A stretch of DNA of 23,670 bases from CAYWMD01 sp964458575 (GTDB lineage Bacteria; Verrucomicrobiota; Verrucomicrobiia; Limisphaerales; JADLHS01): positions 1-23,670 of the forward strand of contig CAYWMD010000083.1 in assembly GCA_964458575.1 (NCBI GenBank), read 5' to 3'. A program made the position numbers and the translations under genes. This document shows positions 6,818 through 14,391 of this stretch, in pieces (positions within the stretch are counted from its first letter, which is position 1; each line of letters begins with the position of its first letter). The notes below the pieces were generated by a model, which was given only the letters and a program-made list of their open reading frames with translations, did no database searches and had not been told where the DNA came from.

Positions 6818-8422
6818 TCAACCCGATTTCCGCAAGACCGTGTCGCGTTGTGCCCAATCCGGATTGGCGTCGCGATAATCGAGATTGTAATGCAACCCGC
6901 GGCTCTCGGGCCGCAGCAGTGCGCAGTTCACGATCAATTCCGCCACCGTCGCAATGTTGCGCAATTCCAGCAGGTCGCTCGTGACGATGAAATCCCAGTA
7001 ATACTCGTGAATCTCCTGTTGCAGGTTCGCGAGCCGTTTCTGCGCGCGTTGCAGCCGCTTGTTCGTCCGCACGATGCCCACGTAGTCCCACATGCAACGC
7101 CGGATTTCATCCCAATTGTGCGAGACCACGACGAGTTCATCGGCATTGGTGGCACTGCCGGACTGCCAGTCGGGAATTTTGATATCGTCGTTTGCCGATT
7201 GCCGATGGGCGATGGTCTTCGCCGCGGCACGATGCGCGCAAACCAGTGCCTCCAGCAGCGAATTGCTCGCCAGCCGGTTCGCGCCGTGCAAGCCTGTGCC
7301 GGCCACCTCGCCCACGCCGTAAAGTCCGGCGATTTCCGTCTCGCCGTCCAGGTTCGTCACCACGCCGCCGCATTGATAGTGCGCCGCCGGTACGACGGGA
7401 ATGGGTTCTTTGGTGATGTCAATCCCGTACTCCAGACACGTCCGATAAATGTTCGGAAACCGTTCGATGATGAACCGCGCCGGTTTGTGCGTTATGTCCA
7501 GCAGCACGCAATCCGCGCCGCTCTTCTTCATCTCGCTGTCAATCGCCCGGGCCACCACGTCGCGCGGCGCGAGCGATTTCAACGGATGATACGCATCCAT
7601 GAACTCCACGCCGTCCAGCGTTCTCAGCACACCTCCCTCGCCGCGCACGGCTTCGCTGATGAGAAATGATTTCGCCTTGGGATGATAAAGACACGTCGGA
7701 TGAAATTGAATGAACTCCATGTTCGACACGGGAGCGCCCGCGCGATATGCCATCGCCACGCCGTCGCCCGTCGCGATGTCCGGGTTCGTGGTGTAGAGAT
7801 AAACTTTTCCGCAGCCGCCCGTCGCCAGCAGTGTCGTCGCGGCGGTGAAGGTCTGCACCGAGTGGGATTTCTTGTCGAACACATACGCCCCCAGGCACCG
7901 GTTTGGCCCCACGTAGCCGAGCTTCTGGCTCGTGATCAGATCAATCGCGAGGTGGTTCTCGAACATCTCGATGTTCGGCTGGCGCGACGCGGCGTTGAGC
8001 AACGCGCGCTCGATCTCGCGGCCCGTCACGTCTTTCGCGTGCAAGATTCGACGCTTCGAATGGCCGCCTTCCTTGCCCAAATCCAGTTCGCGATTGCCGG
8101 GCGACGCCGGAATCTCGCGTTCGGAGAACTGCATGCCCAGCTCGATCAACTCCTGAATCCGCGCCGGGCCTTCGGACACAATCGCGCGGACGATGTCCTC
8201 CTTGCACAAGCCCGCGCCCGCCGTGAGCGTGTCGCGCACATGCAACTCGAACGAATCCTCCTTGCTCGTCACCGCCGCGATGCCGCCCTGTGCGTAATTC
8301 GTGTTCGACTCCGCGCGGTCCTTCTTGGTGACGATGGCCACGCGCCCACGCGGCGCGACCTTCAACGCGAAGCACAGTCCGGCGATGCCGCTGCCGAGAA
8401 CGAGATAGTCGAATCGTTTCAC
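6818..8422 (-). CDS. nadB: L-aspartate oxidase
   Basis: 534-aa flavoenzyme that oxidises L-aspartate to iminoaspartate, the first step of de novo NAD synthesis (with NadA and NadC, not in this window). The FAD-binding GSGIAG motif is at residues 10-15, followed by the usual phrases for the succinate dehydrogenase/NadB flavoprotein family: NTNYAQGGIAA, GGHSKRRILHAKDVTG, ATGGCGK, QFHPTCLY, SEAVRGEGG, LAPRDVVARAI (with the catalytic Arg) and TGLHGANRLASNSLLEAL. The length is normal and the C-terminal helical domain is intact. The start is GTG at 8422. Upstream lies a divergent toxin-antitoxin module instead of the gene that apparently once preceded it; a 74-bp relic of the original 5' end remains at 9181-9254. 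Its present promoter must therefore lie in 8423-8508. Confidence 0.97.
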   Translation of the reverse strand: MKRFDYLVLGSGIAGLCFALKVAPRGRVAIVTKKDRAESNTNYAQGGIAAVTSKEDSFELHVRDTLTAGAGLCKEDIVRAIVSEGPARIQELIELGMQFSEREIPASPGNRELDLGKEGGHSKRRILHAKDVTGREIERALLNAASRQPNIEMFENHLAIDLITSQKLGYVGPNRCLGAYVFDKKSHSVQTFTAATTLLATGGCGKVYLYTTNPDIATGDGVAMAYRAGAPVSNMEFIQFHPTCLYHPKAKSFLISEAVRGEGGVLRTLDGVEFMDAYHPLKSLAPRDVVARAIDSEMKKSGADCVLLDITHKPARFIIERFPNIYRTCLEYGIDITKEPIPVVPAAHYQCGGVVTNLDGETEIAGLYGVGEVAGTGLHGANRLASNSLLEALVCAHRAAAKTIAHRQSANDDIKIPDWQSGSATNADELVVVSHNWDEIRRCMWDYVGIVRTNKRLQRAQKRLANLQQEIHEYYWDFIVTSDLLELRNIATVAELIVNCALLRPESRGLHYNLDYRDANPDWAQRDTVLRKSG

Positions 8423-8465
8423 TTAAGCGGGAAAATAGCGCAAAACCGCCCAGCCGCGAAGAAAT

Positions 8466-8504
8466 AATTGGTATTGTTAATCCGGCAATCCGGTGTTACC
8501 AATT
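8466..8504. promoter_or_regulatory. Inverted repeat, likely antitoxin operator
   Basis: AATTGGTA (8466-8473) and TACCAATT (8497-8504) are perfect 8-bp arms around 23 nt that also contain a short direct repeat (AATCCGG twice). The site ends 4 nt before the antitoxin ATG. RHH antitoxins commonly autoregulate through such operators. It also lies upstream of nadB on the other strand. Confidence 0.55.
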
Positions 8505-8508
8505 GGCC

Positions 8509-8769
8509 ATGCAAACGTTGACGTTGAAAGTTCCCGACGAACTAGCCGACCGACTGAACCGCCGGGCGCGCGCGCTGAACCGCCCCAAATCCGAAATCGT
8601 CCGGCAGGCCTTGGCGGCGGAGCTCAACGGCGGGAGAAAGTTTGAAAGCCTCCTCGACCGCGCCGGCGATTTGGTCGGCAAATATGCCAGCGGTCGAAAG
8701 GATTCGAGTCACAAACGGCATCTCAAAAACCTCGGGCTTAAAAGCATGGGCCGATGGAAACGCTCCTGA
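8509..8769 (+). CDS. Ribbon-helix-helix (CopG-type) antitoxin
   Basis: 86-aa protein from the ATG at 8509. The N-terminal half is a ribbon-helix-helix: MQTLTLKVPDELADRLNRRA gives the beta strand and first helix, and LNRPKSEIVRQALAAEL gives the second helix. The C-terminal half (ESLLDRAGDLVGKYASGRKD, then a basic tail) would wrap the toxin. The N-terminal domain binds DNA as a dimer, most likely at the inverted repeat just upstream. Its 3' end overlaps the PIN toxin gene by 16 bp, the classic antitoxin-toxin order. An alternative TTG start two codons earlier is less likely. Confidence 0.85.
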   Translation: MQTLTLKVPDELADRLNRRARALNRPKSEIVRQALAAELNGGRKFESLLDRAGDLVGKYASGRKDSSHKRHLKNLGLKSMGRWKRS

Positions 8770-9170
8770 CTGATTCCGGCCCGCTGATCGCGTTACTCGA
8801 CCGTTCCGACCAGCACCACGGATGGGCGGTCGAACAGTTTTCCCAGGTATCCAGCCCGCTTTTGACCTGCGAAGGCGCCATCACCGAGGCCACGCATTTG
8901 CTGCTTGATGCCGGGGTCCCGCCGTGGGGGGTTCTGGAGTTGATTGAACGGAACATCGTCGCCGTTCAATTTGACCTGGAATCCCAACTCGACCGCGTGC
9001 TCTCCCTGATGAAGAAGTACGCGGACACGCCGATGGATTTTGTGGACGCCTGCCTGGTTTCCATGACCGAAGCCAAACGCGACTGCAAGTTGATGACGAT
9101 TGATTCCGACTTCCGCGTCTATCGCCGCTTCGAGCGCCAGACGATCCCGTTGATCATCCCGGCGAAATAA
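8754..9170 (+). CDS. PIN-domain toxin (VapC-like ribonuclease)
   Basis: 138-aa PIN-domain protein, length normal for VapC-type toxins, which cleave RNA in the cytoplasm using Mg2+ held by acidic residues. Candidate acidic residues are visible: Asp7 (LLTDSGPLIAL), Glu45 (ITEATHLL), Asp95/Asp98 (MDFVDACLV) and Asp117/Asp119 (MTIDSDFRVYR), so the toxin looks intact. It overlaps the antitoxin gene by 16 bp. The pair has inserted between nadB and its former upstream neighbour: only 10 bp after this stop a relic of the nadB start begins. The RNA target cannot be told from sequence. Confidence 0.88.
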   Translation: METLLTDSGPLIALLDRSDQHHGWAVEQFSQVSSPLLTCEGAITEATHLLLDAGVPPWGVLELIERNIVAVQFDLESQLDRVLSLMKKYADTPMDFVDACLVSMTEAKRDCKLMTIDSDFRVYRRFERQTIPLIIPAK

Positions 9171-9180
9171 AATCCAGCCG

Positions 9181-9254
9181 CGCGGCGCGACCTTCAACGC
9201 GAAACACAACCCCGCGATGCCGCTGCCCAGAACGAGTTAGTCCAATTGTTTCAT
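9181..9254 (-). pseudogene. Relic of nadB 5' end (direct repeat of 8349-8422)
   Basis: 74 bp aligned without gaps to the first 74 bp of the intact nadB, with 65 identities by hand count. Translated it gives MKQLD, a stop, then LVLGSGIAGLCFALKVAPR; codon 6 is TAA where nadB has TAT. About half of the differences are synonymous. The ATG at 9254 overlaps the stop of the upstream 180-aa gene as ATGA. nadB was therefore probably once translationally coupled to that gene, before the toxin-antitoxin pair and the duplication intervened. Confidence 0.85.
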
Positions 9255-9793
9255 GCTTGGTAATTTGGGGTTTGCGGACCTTTGCCCGCCGAAATGGCTA
9301 AAGCTCTTTCGTAACCGCTGCCAAATTCCACGCGGGTTACATCGGAAAATCGGAAACGTCGAATGCCTTTCCAGCGAGCGTGAAAATTCAGGAGCGACAG
9401 GGTGAATGATTTCGCGCACAACTCGGTCACTCGACCGATGTAGCAAACTTCGTCGTCCTGCAGTTCCGTCTGGACATTGACCAGGGGAAAAACCGAAGCG
9501 GAGGAAACCAGCAAATCAGCGAGGGAATTGACCGAAACGACAGACAAAGGACTCGGCGTGATGCTTTTCGCTCGCAACGCTTTCGCCTGCCAACTCCCGG
9601 ACTTGTTCAAGACCAGACAACGGCGAATGTCCGGTCTCCGGATGGCGCAGTAGCCATCCAGCAAAAACGTGTTCCAATCCAGACGGTGTACCAGAACCAA
9701 GTCCGGCCCGGAAGCGACGACAAACCCTGCTATTCGCTCAGAGATTTCTGGCCTGCGGTCGAACTCAATCAGGTTGTCCGGTTTGAGTTTCAA
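9251..9793 (-). CDS. Conserved-looking hypothetical protein between panC and nadB relic
   Basis: 180-aa soluble protein; I cannot assign a function. It starts 24 bp after the panC stop, in the same frame, with TTG as the only standard start close to that stop. The segment GFVVASGPDLVLVHRLDWNT followed by LLDGYCAIRRPDIRR resembles a recurring bacterial pattern ('...LVLLH...DGYxVxRxxDI'), which might be a small beta-barrel. That is a memory-based impression. The tail ends at TGA 9251, overlapping the ATG of the nadB relic. Its place between panC and nadB suggests it belonged to a cofactor-synthesis operon, without showing a role there. Confidence 0.65.
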   Translation of the reverse strand: MKLKPDNLIEFDRRPEISERIAGFVVASGPDLVLVHRLDWNTFLLDGYCAIRRPDIRRCLVLNKSGSWQAKALRAKSITPSPLSVVSVNSLADLLVSSASVFPLVNVQTELQDDEVCYIGRVTELCAKSFTLSLLNFHARWKGIRRFRFSDVTRVEFGSGYERALAISAGKGPQTPNYQA

Positions 9794-9817
9794 TTGTTTG
9801 ATCGGGGCAACGGAAGG

Positions 9818-10684
9818 TTACAATCGTGCGTTATCAATCAACCGCGTCTTGCCCACGAACACCGCCAGCGCCATGTGCGTGCCGAGCGAAACTTTTGCCA
9901 CCGGCTTTAGCGTGGCTGGCTCGAAGAATTCCACGTAATCCAAGCGCGCGGCGGGTGCGGTCTTGACGACCTGCCGCACGCGAGCTTTGAGTCTGGCGGC
10001 CGCAATGGATTGCTTCGCGCCCTTCACAACTTGTCGCACCAACTGAATTGACCGCCGCAACACCCTCGCCTGCGGACGCAAATCACCGACCAGATATTTG
10101 TTCCGCGAACTCATCGCCACGCCGTCCGGTTCGCGCACAATCGGAGCAACCACAATTTTCACCGGAAAGTTCAGGTCGGCCACCATGCGCTTGATGATGG
10201 CCGCCTGCTGCCAGTCTTTCGCGCCGAACACCGCCACGTCCGGCAGCACGATGTTGAACAACTTGGCCACCACCGTCGTCACGCCGCGGAAATGCGTCGG
10301 GCGTGATGCGCCTTCCATGGTTCGCGACAGGTTTTCCTCGATCACGTAGGTGCTGTATCGGCCTTCAGCTTTGCCCGGATACATTTCGGCATCGCTCGGG
10401 CAGAACACCACGTCCACACCCTCCGCACGGCAGCACTTTAGATCGCGTCGCAGGTCGCGCGGGTAGCGGGAGAAATCCTCCTTCGGCCCGAACTGCGTCG
10501 GGTTCACGTAAATGCTGACCACCACCTTGCCACTCCGACCAACCCGTCGGCGAGCGACCCGTACCAGAGTTAGATGCCCCGCGTGCAAATAGCCCATCGT
10601 CGGCACGAAGCCGATGCGCACGGCGCGTCGCTGCCATTGTCTGGCCAAACGCTGCATTGTCTGAATTGAGGTGACGACTCGCAC
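9818..10684 (-). CDS. panC: Pantothenate synthetase
   Basis: 288-aa enzyme that joins pantoate and beta-alanine using ATP to make pantothenate, the CoA precursor, in the cytoplasm. Family signatures are all present: PTMGYLHAGH (residues 28-37, containing the nucleotide-binding HxGH), SIYVNPTQFGPKEDF, FGAKDWQQ, and VREPDGVAMSSRN with the KMSKS-like loop. The length is normal. The start is GTG at 10684; an ATG at codon 10 is possible but would remove the conserved first strand. The protein is unusually Arg-rich. It heads the panC - 180-aa gene - (former) nadB run. REP-like repeats lie directly upstream. Confidence 0.96.
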   Translation of the reverse strand: MRVVTSIQTMQRLARQWQRRAVRIGFVPTMGYLHAGHLTLVRVARRRVGRSGKVVVSIYVNPTQFGPKEDFSRYPRDLRRDLKCCRAEGVDVVFCPSDAEMYPGKAEGRYSTYVIEENLSRTMEGASRPTHFRGVTTVVAKLFNIVLPDVAVFGAKDWQQAAIIKRMVADLNFPVKIVVAPIVREPDGVAMSSRNKYLVGDLRPQARVLRRSIQLVRQVVKGAKQSIAAARLKARVRQVVKTAPAARLDYVEFFEPATLKPVAKVSLGTHMALAVFVGKTRLIDNARL

Positions 10685-10729
10685 GGCGGAAAAGTGGGCG
10701 AGAGAACGCGGCCAATCAATGCAATAAAA

Positions 10730-10797
10730 TGTAGGACAGGCGTCGCGCCTGTCTCCATCTGTTTGAAGTCAGAGACAGGCGCGACGCCTGTCCTACA
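10730..10797. repeat. REP-like palindromic pair (family 1)
   Basis: A 26-bp unit at 10730-10755 is perfectly repeated in inverted orientation at 10772-10797, with 16 bp between. Each unit contains its own hairpin (GACAGGCG, 3-nt loop, CGCCTGTC). A third copy of 25 bp is at 17398-17422. The structure recalls bacterial REP/BIME elements, which are usually mobilised in trans by a RAYT transposase; none is in the window. It lies between panC and the glutaredoxin-like gene. Confidence 0.85.
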
Positions 10798-10828
10798 AAA
10801 AAAGCCGCGCCAGTTTCCCGACGCGGCT
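10797..10828 (-). terminator. Strong intrinsic terminator of glutaredoxin-like gene
   Basis: On the minus strand AGCCGCG (10822-10828) pairs with CGCGGCT (10803-10809) over a 12-nt loop and runs into a 7-T tract (10797-10803). It sits 21 bp after the stop of the glutaredoxin-like gene and should isolate it from panC. Confidence 0.85.
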
Positions 10829-10849
10829 CGAATTGATTCACATTTCCGT

Positions 10850-11194
10850 TCAGCGACGAACGCCAAAATTCATCGGCGCACTCTGCGGCATTTCGTGGGC
10901 GCACGGTTGATTCGTCGGCGCCTCGGCCTGCCGGTCATTGGGTGCGACGACTTTATTCGCCAGCATCCACGCCTCAACTTCCTCACCACTGATGTCGGGA
11001 AGCATGTGGCCATTAATCTCAACGCATGGGCTGAGCATCTGGCCGCTCTTCTCGATCATCTCCTGGCGCTGGGCCGGGTCGTTGATGATGTCGCGGTCTT
11101 CGTAAGGCAGATCGTATTTCTTGAGCACGGCGCGCACACCGTTGCTCCACCCGCAGGTGGGTTTCAAATAGGCAATAATTTTCGGTTTGTTCAT
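10850..11194 (-). CDS. Glutaredoxin-like protein, CGWS active site
   Basis: 114-aa thioredoxin-fold protein. The ATG at 11194 is chosen because the fold begins there (KPKIIAYLKPTCGWSNGV); the 36 residues of the longer frame look non-coding. The active site CGWS (residues 14-17) has one cysteine followed by Ser, the monothiol form. The segment LSPCVEINGHMLPDISGEEVE supplies the usual proline-containing loop and GSH-side strand. An extra 30-residue tail with another Cys (QPCAHEM) follows the fold. It probably reduces or senses glutathione-type disulfides or handles iron-sulfur clusters, but a specific role is not shown. It is divergent from glycerate kinase (122-bp gap) and ends at a strong terminator. 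Confidence 0.82.
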   Translation of the reverse strand: MNKPKIIAYLKPTCGWSNGVRAVLKKYDLPYEDRDIINDPAQRQEMIEKSGQMLSPCVEINGHMLPDISGEEVEAWMLANKVVAPNDRQAEAPTNQPCAHEMPQSAPMNFGVRR

Positions 11195-11316
11195 AGCTTT
11201 TGTGCTTGGAAATACATTGCCACAAAGCGGAACGCCGTCAAAGCCGAAAGTCCGCCGAAAGTCCGGCGTGGAACGTGGGTTGACTCGGGACACCGGACTC
11301 AAGATTCTGGACGGAC

Positions 11317-12441
11317 ATGACCGTTCTCGTCATTCCGGACAAATTCAAGGGCACGCTCTCCGCCCGCGAGGCCGCGCGCGTGATCGCCCGCGGCTGGCGA
11401 AAAGTCCGTCCGAGCGACCGGCTCGAACGGCTGCCTATGAGCGACGGCGGCGATGGCTTTGGCGAAGTCATGAGCCTCCTGCTCGGCGCGAAGCCGCGGA
11501 CTGTGACCGCCGTGGACGCGGCGCATCGCCCATGCCGGACGACGTGGTGGTGGGAGACAAAATCCCGAACCGCCATCATCGAATCCGCCAACGTCATCGG
11601 GCTGGCCATGTTGCCGCCGGGAAAATTTCATCCGTTCGAGCTGGACACTTTTGGTCTGGGCGCAGTGTTGCGGGCGGCGCAAGCGAGCGGGGCGCGGTCA
11701 TTCCTCATCGGTATCGGTGGCAGCGCGACCAACGACGGCGGTTTCGGTCTGGCCCGGGCGCTCGGCTGGGAATTTCGCGACCGCCGCGGATCGTTGATTG
11801 AGCACTGGACGGGTCTCCGCAACCTCGCGGACATCCGCCGCCCAACACATTTCAGCGCCGGAAAAGTGACCGTCGCGGTGGACGTGCAGAACCGGCTGCT
11901 CGGCGTGCGCGGCGCGACGCGGGTTTATGGACCGCAAAAAGGTTTGCGCCAACGGGATTTTGCTGGCGCGGAACTTTGCCTGCGTCGGCTGGCGGTTGTG
12001 ATGCAGCGTCAACTCGGGCGCGACCTCGCGCGCGTTCCCGGCACCGGCGCGGCGGGCGGGCTGGGATTCGGGCTGGCGGCGTTTCTGAACGCGCGGTTGC
12101 AACCCGGATTCGATCTGTTCGCCCGCCACGCAAAACTCTCCTACCGACTGCGCCACGCCGACCTCGTCATCACGGGCGAAGGCGCGATTGATCAGTCCAC
12201 GGCCATGGGCAAGGGCGTTGGCCAAATCGCGCAAAGCTGTCGCAGGATCGGGATTCCGTGCCTCGGGCTGGCAGGCAAGGTCGTTCACTCCCTTGCGGTG
12301 AACCGGCTGTTCGCCGAAGTCCGGGCGCTGACCGATCTCACAACGGAAACCGCAGCGAAGCAGAACCCGGCGCGGTGGCTGGAAGAACTGGCCGCGCTTT
12401 CGGCGAACTGTTCCGTTCCCAAACAACGATGCTCATTTTGA
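11317..12441 (+). CDS. Glycerate kinase (GarK/GlxK family)
   Basis: 374-aa kinase that phosphorylates D-glycerate, in this family usually to 2-phosphoglycerate. Family phrases: VIPDKFKGTLSAREAA at the start, MSDGGDGFGEV, GIGGSATNDGG, GTGAAGGLGFGLAAF and LVITGEGAIDQSTAMGKGV near the substrate and nucleotide sites. The length is normal. I see no glyoxylate or glucarate genes beside it, so its pathway (photorespiratory-type, serine or sugar-acid breakdown) is open. The last residues and the TGA stop (12439-12441) lie inside the left terminal inverted repeat of a palindromic element (12432-12540), so the C-terminal CSF may be repeat-derived. It begins 122 bp from the divergent glutaredoxin-like gene. 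Confidence 0.92.
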   Translation: MTVLVIPDKFKGTLSAREAARVIARGWRKVRPSDRLERLPMSDGGDGFGEVMSLLLGAKPRTVTAVDAAHRPCRTTWWWETKSRTAIIESANVIGLAMLPPGKFHPFELDTFGLGAVLRAAQASGARSFLIGIGGSATNDGGFGLARALGWEFRDRRGSLIEHWTGLRNLADIRRPTHFSAGKVTVAVDVQNRLLGVRGATRVYGPQKGLRQRDFAGAELCLRRLAVVMQRQLGRDLARVPGTGAAGGLGFGLAAFLNARLQPGFDLFARHAKLSYRLRHADLVITGEGAIDQSTAMGKGVGQIAQSCRRIGIPCLGLAGKVVHSLAVNRLFAEVRALTDLTTETAAKQNPARWLEELAALSANCSVPKQRCSF

Positions 12442-12540
12442 CCACGGAGCGCCGGCTTGTAGCCGGCTTGGGACGCTGAGACCGCGAGCGACGACCGTTT
12501 TTTCGCGCGTGGTGAGAAATCGGCGCTCCGCCAAAATGAG
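12432..12540. repeat. Palindromic intergenic element (family 2)
   Basis: 109-bp element with composite inverted ends: CTCATTTTG (12432-12440) and CGGAGCGCCG (12445-12454) on the left, CGGCGCTCCG (12521-12530) and CAAAATGAG (12532-12540) on the right. The left end also forms a GCCGGCT-TGT-AGCCGGC hairpin (12451-12467). The left repeat overlaps the glycerate kinase stop codon. It has no coding capacity, so it would be a MITE/REP-type passenger. Confidence 0.75.
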
Positions 12541-12650
12541 AAGTCCTGGTTTCCGAAGAAGCAAAGTTGCGCGGCAACGGTGGCGAGTGCTACTGTGACC
12601 GCCAATACCATGAACGTCCATCGTTCCAAACTTAGCCGGTTGCCAATGCC

Positions 12651-13976
12651 ATGAAACAAATCCATTCCCTCCTCCCGGTCGCCGTCGTGGCGGTGCTGTG
12701 CGCCGCCTCTTCACCGGCGGCAAACTGGCCGCACTGGCGCGGACCGAATTTCAACGGTTCATCATCTGAAACCAACTTGCCCGACGATTTCTCCAAGACC
12801 AACAACGTGAAATGGGCTGCGGAGATGCCCGGCCCTTCCGCGTCCTCGCCGGTCATCTGGGACGATCACGTGTTCGTCAGCTCGACCGATTTGCGGACCA
12901 AGACGCTCCGGGCCATTGCGCTCGACCGCAAAACGGGCAAGGAACTTTGGAACAACGAAACGGGCCAGGGCTTCGGTTACAGCGACAACAGCAATTTCGC
13001 CTCGCCGTCGCCCGTGACCGACGGAAAGCTGGTTTGTTTTCTCTACGGCACCGGCGACGTTGTCGCTTTTGATTTCGCGGGCAAGAAACTCTGGGCGCGC
13101 AACCTCCAGAAGGATTACGGCCAGTTCGCTTATCAATGGACCTACGGCGCCAGTCCGACACTCTTTGACGGCAGACTTTACATCCAGGTCTTGCAGCGCA
13201 ACGAGCCGGTCCATGGCCGCGGTTGCAAAGAAGGTCCGTGCCCGTCCTACCTGCTCGCGTTGAATCCCGAAACGGGCGCGGAATTGTGGCGGCAAATCCG
13301 GCCCAGCGACGCGCCGATGGAATCGCTGGAAGCCTACAGCACGCCCATCCCGCTCGAGCAAAAAGGCCGCGTGGAAATCCTGATCACCGGCGGCGACTGC
13401 ATCACCGGGCACGATGCCAGGACGGGCAAGGAACTCTGGCGCTGGGGCACGTGGAACGTTGGCCGCATCTCGCACTGGCGACTCGTCCCGTCACCGGTCG
13501 CGTCGAAAGAAGTTGCGTTGGTCTGCGCGCCGAAGGGTTCGCCGGTGTTTGCCGTCAAACTCGGCGGCAGCGGCAAGCTTGACGATTCCTGGGTTGCCTG
13601 GAAAACCGACGACCACCGCGAAGTCAGCAGCGACGTGGCCACGCCGCTCTATTACCAGGGCCGCTTCTATGTGCTCAATGGCGAGAAGAAAATCCTCTCC
13701 CGCGTGGACCCCGCCACGGGCAAACCCGACTGGATTGGCGAACTGGGCACGCGCGCGAAGATCGAGTGTTCGCCGATCGGTGCGGATGGCAGAATCTATT
13801 TCGAGGATTTCCGCGGCACGGTTTTCATCGTGGACGCGGGAAAGGAATTCAAACTGATTCGCACGATCCCGATGGGCGACGACGGCGACGACAAACTGCG
13901 TTCCACCATCGCCATCGCGCAGGGAAACCTGTTCATTCGGTCGGGGAGCAAACTCTACTGCATCGGCGGGAAATAG
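12651..13976 (+). CDS. Secreted PQQ-like beta-propeller protein
   Basis: 441-aa exported protein. A signal peptide is clear (residues 1-23, LLPVAVVAVLCAASSPA), followed by ANWPHWRGPNFNG, the usual opening of PQQ-binding-like beta-propeller proteins in Verrucomicrobia and Planctomycetes. Repeated propeller-blade phrases are visible: TLRAIALDRKTGKELW, DVVAFDFAGKKLW, YLLALNPETGAELW, TGHDARTGKELW and ILSRVDPATGKPDW. No catalytic dehydrogenase residues are evident, so it is more likely a binding or scaffold protein than a quinoprotein enzyme. It lies 210 bp after glycerate kinase; that gap is largely the palindromic element 12432-12540, which probably separates the transcripts. Confidence 0.88.
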   Translation: MKQIHSLLPVAVVAVLCAASSPAANWPHWRGPNFNGSSSETNLPDDFSKTNNVKWAAEMPGPSASSPVIWDDHVFVSSTDLRTKTLRAIALDRKTGKELWNNETGQGFGYSDNSNFASPSPVTDGKLVCFLYGTGDVVAFDFAGKKLWARNLQKDYGQFAYQWTYGASPTLFDGRLYIQVLQRNEPVHGRGCKEGPCPSYLLALNPETGAELWRQIRPSDAPMESLEAYSTPIPLEQKGRVEILITGGDCITGHDARTGKELWRWGTWNVGRISHWRLVPSPVASKEVALVCAPKGSPVFAVKLGGSGKLDDSWVAWKTDDHREVSSDVATPLYYQGRFYVLNGEKKILSRVDPATGKPDWIGELGTRAKIECSPIGADGRIYFEDFRGTVFIVDAGKEFKLIRTIPMGDDGDDKLRSTIAIAQGNLFIRSGSKLYCIGGK

Positions 13977-14391
13977 TTTAGGAGTGTGCGACTGGAAGAG
14001 GTAATGCGTCGTAGCGCAGATTGTTAATCTGCCGTGTCGCCGAATGACATTCGGCAAGCGGTGGTAAGCCGCCAGAGCTTCGAAAGTTTTCGCGGCTTGC
14101 GGATTGCCAATCCGCGATATAGCAGAGTAACACTCTGCGCTACGGCATTGGGCCTGACCGCGGGTTTCCGCCACTCCCGTTGTGTCCAACAAGTAGCTTT
14201 TAATTGACATTCCAGTTCGAATCCGCTCTGATCTCTTCATGGAGAAAGGGAAGCGGCGATGCGTTGGCGCTGCTTCATTCGTGCTTCCTCCTGAATGAAG
14301 ATCGGAACGGATCATAAACTCAAGAAACTCCATCCTCCCTGGTGCTCAAATCTCCAAGCCGAAGTTGCGCGGGGTCGTTGTCTCGCTCTCG
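13977..14391. other. Intergenic region, mostly a palindromic repeat element
   Basis: 415 bp between the PQQ-like and SBBP-type genes. It holds the 135-bp hairpin-array element (14010-14144). From 14145 to 14391 I see no gene and no strong promoter boxes; a promoter for the SBBP-type gene is expected there. Confidence 0.6.
14010..14144. repeat. Hairpin-array palindromic element (family 3)
   Basis: 135-bp element with perfect 11-bp inverted ends (CGTAGCGCAGA at 14010-14020, its complement at 14134-14144). Inside are four perfect hairpins, each with 7-bp arms and a 3-nt loop: 14016-14032, 14039-14055, 14099-14115 and 14122-14138. A decayed fifth hairpin is near 14058-14072. Their stem sequences differ while the geometry is constant. 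No coding capacity. Confidence 0.85.

Noticed and set aside
7682..8467. 261-codon frame antisense to nadB
   Set aside because: Arg/His-rich shadow of a GC-rich coding region; nadB is certain.
10730..10797. Possible CRISPR repeats
   Set aside because: The units are inverted, not direct, with one spacer only; this is a REP-type structure.
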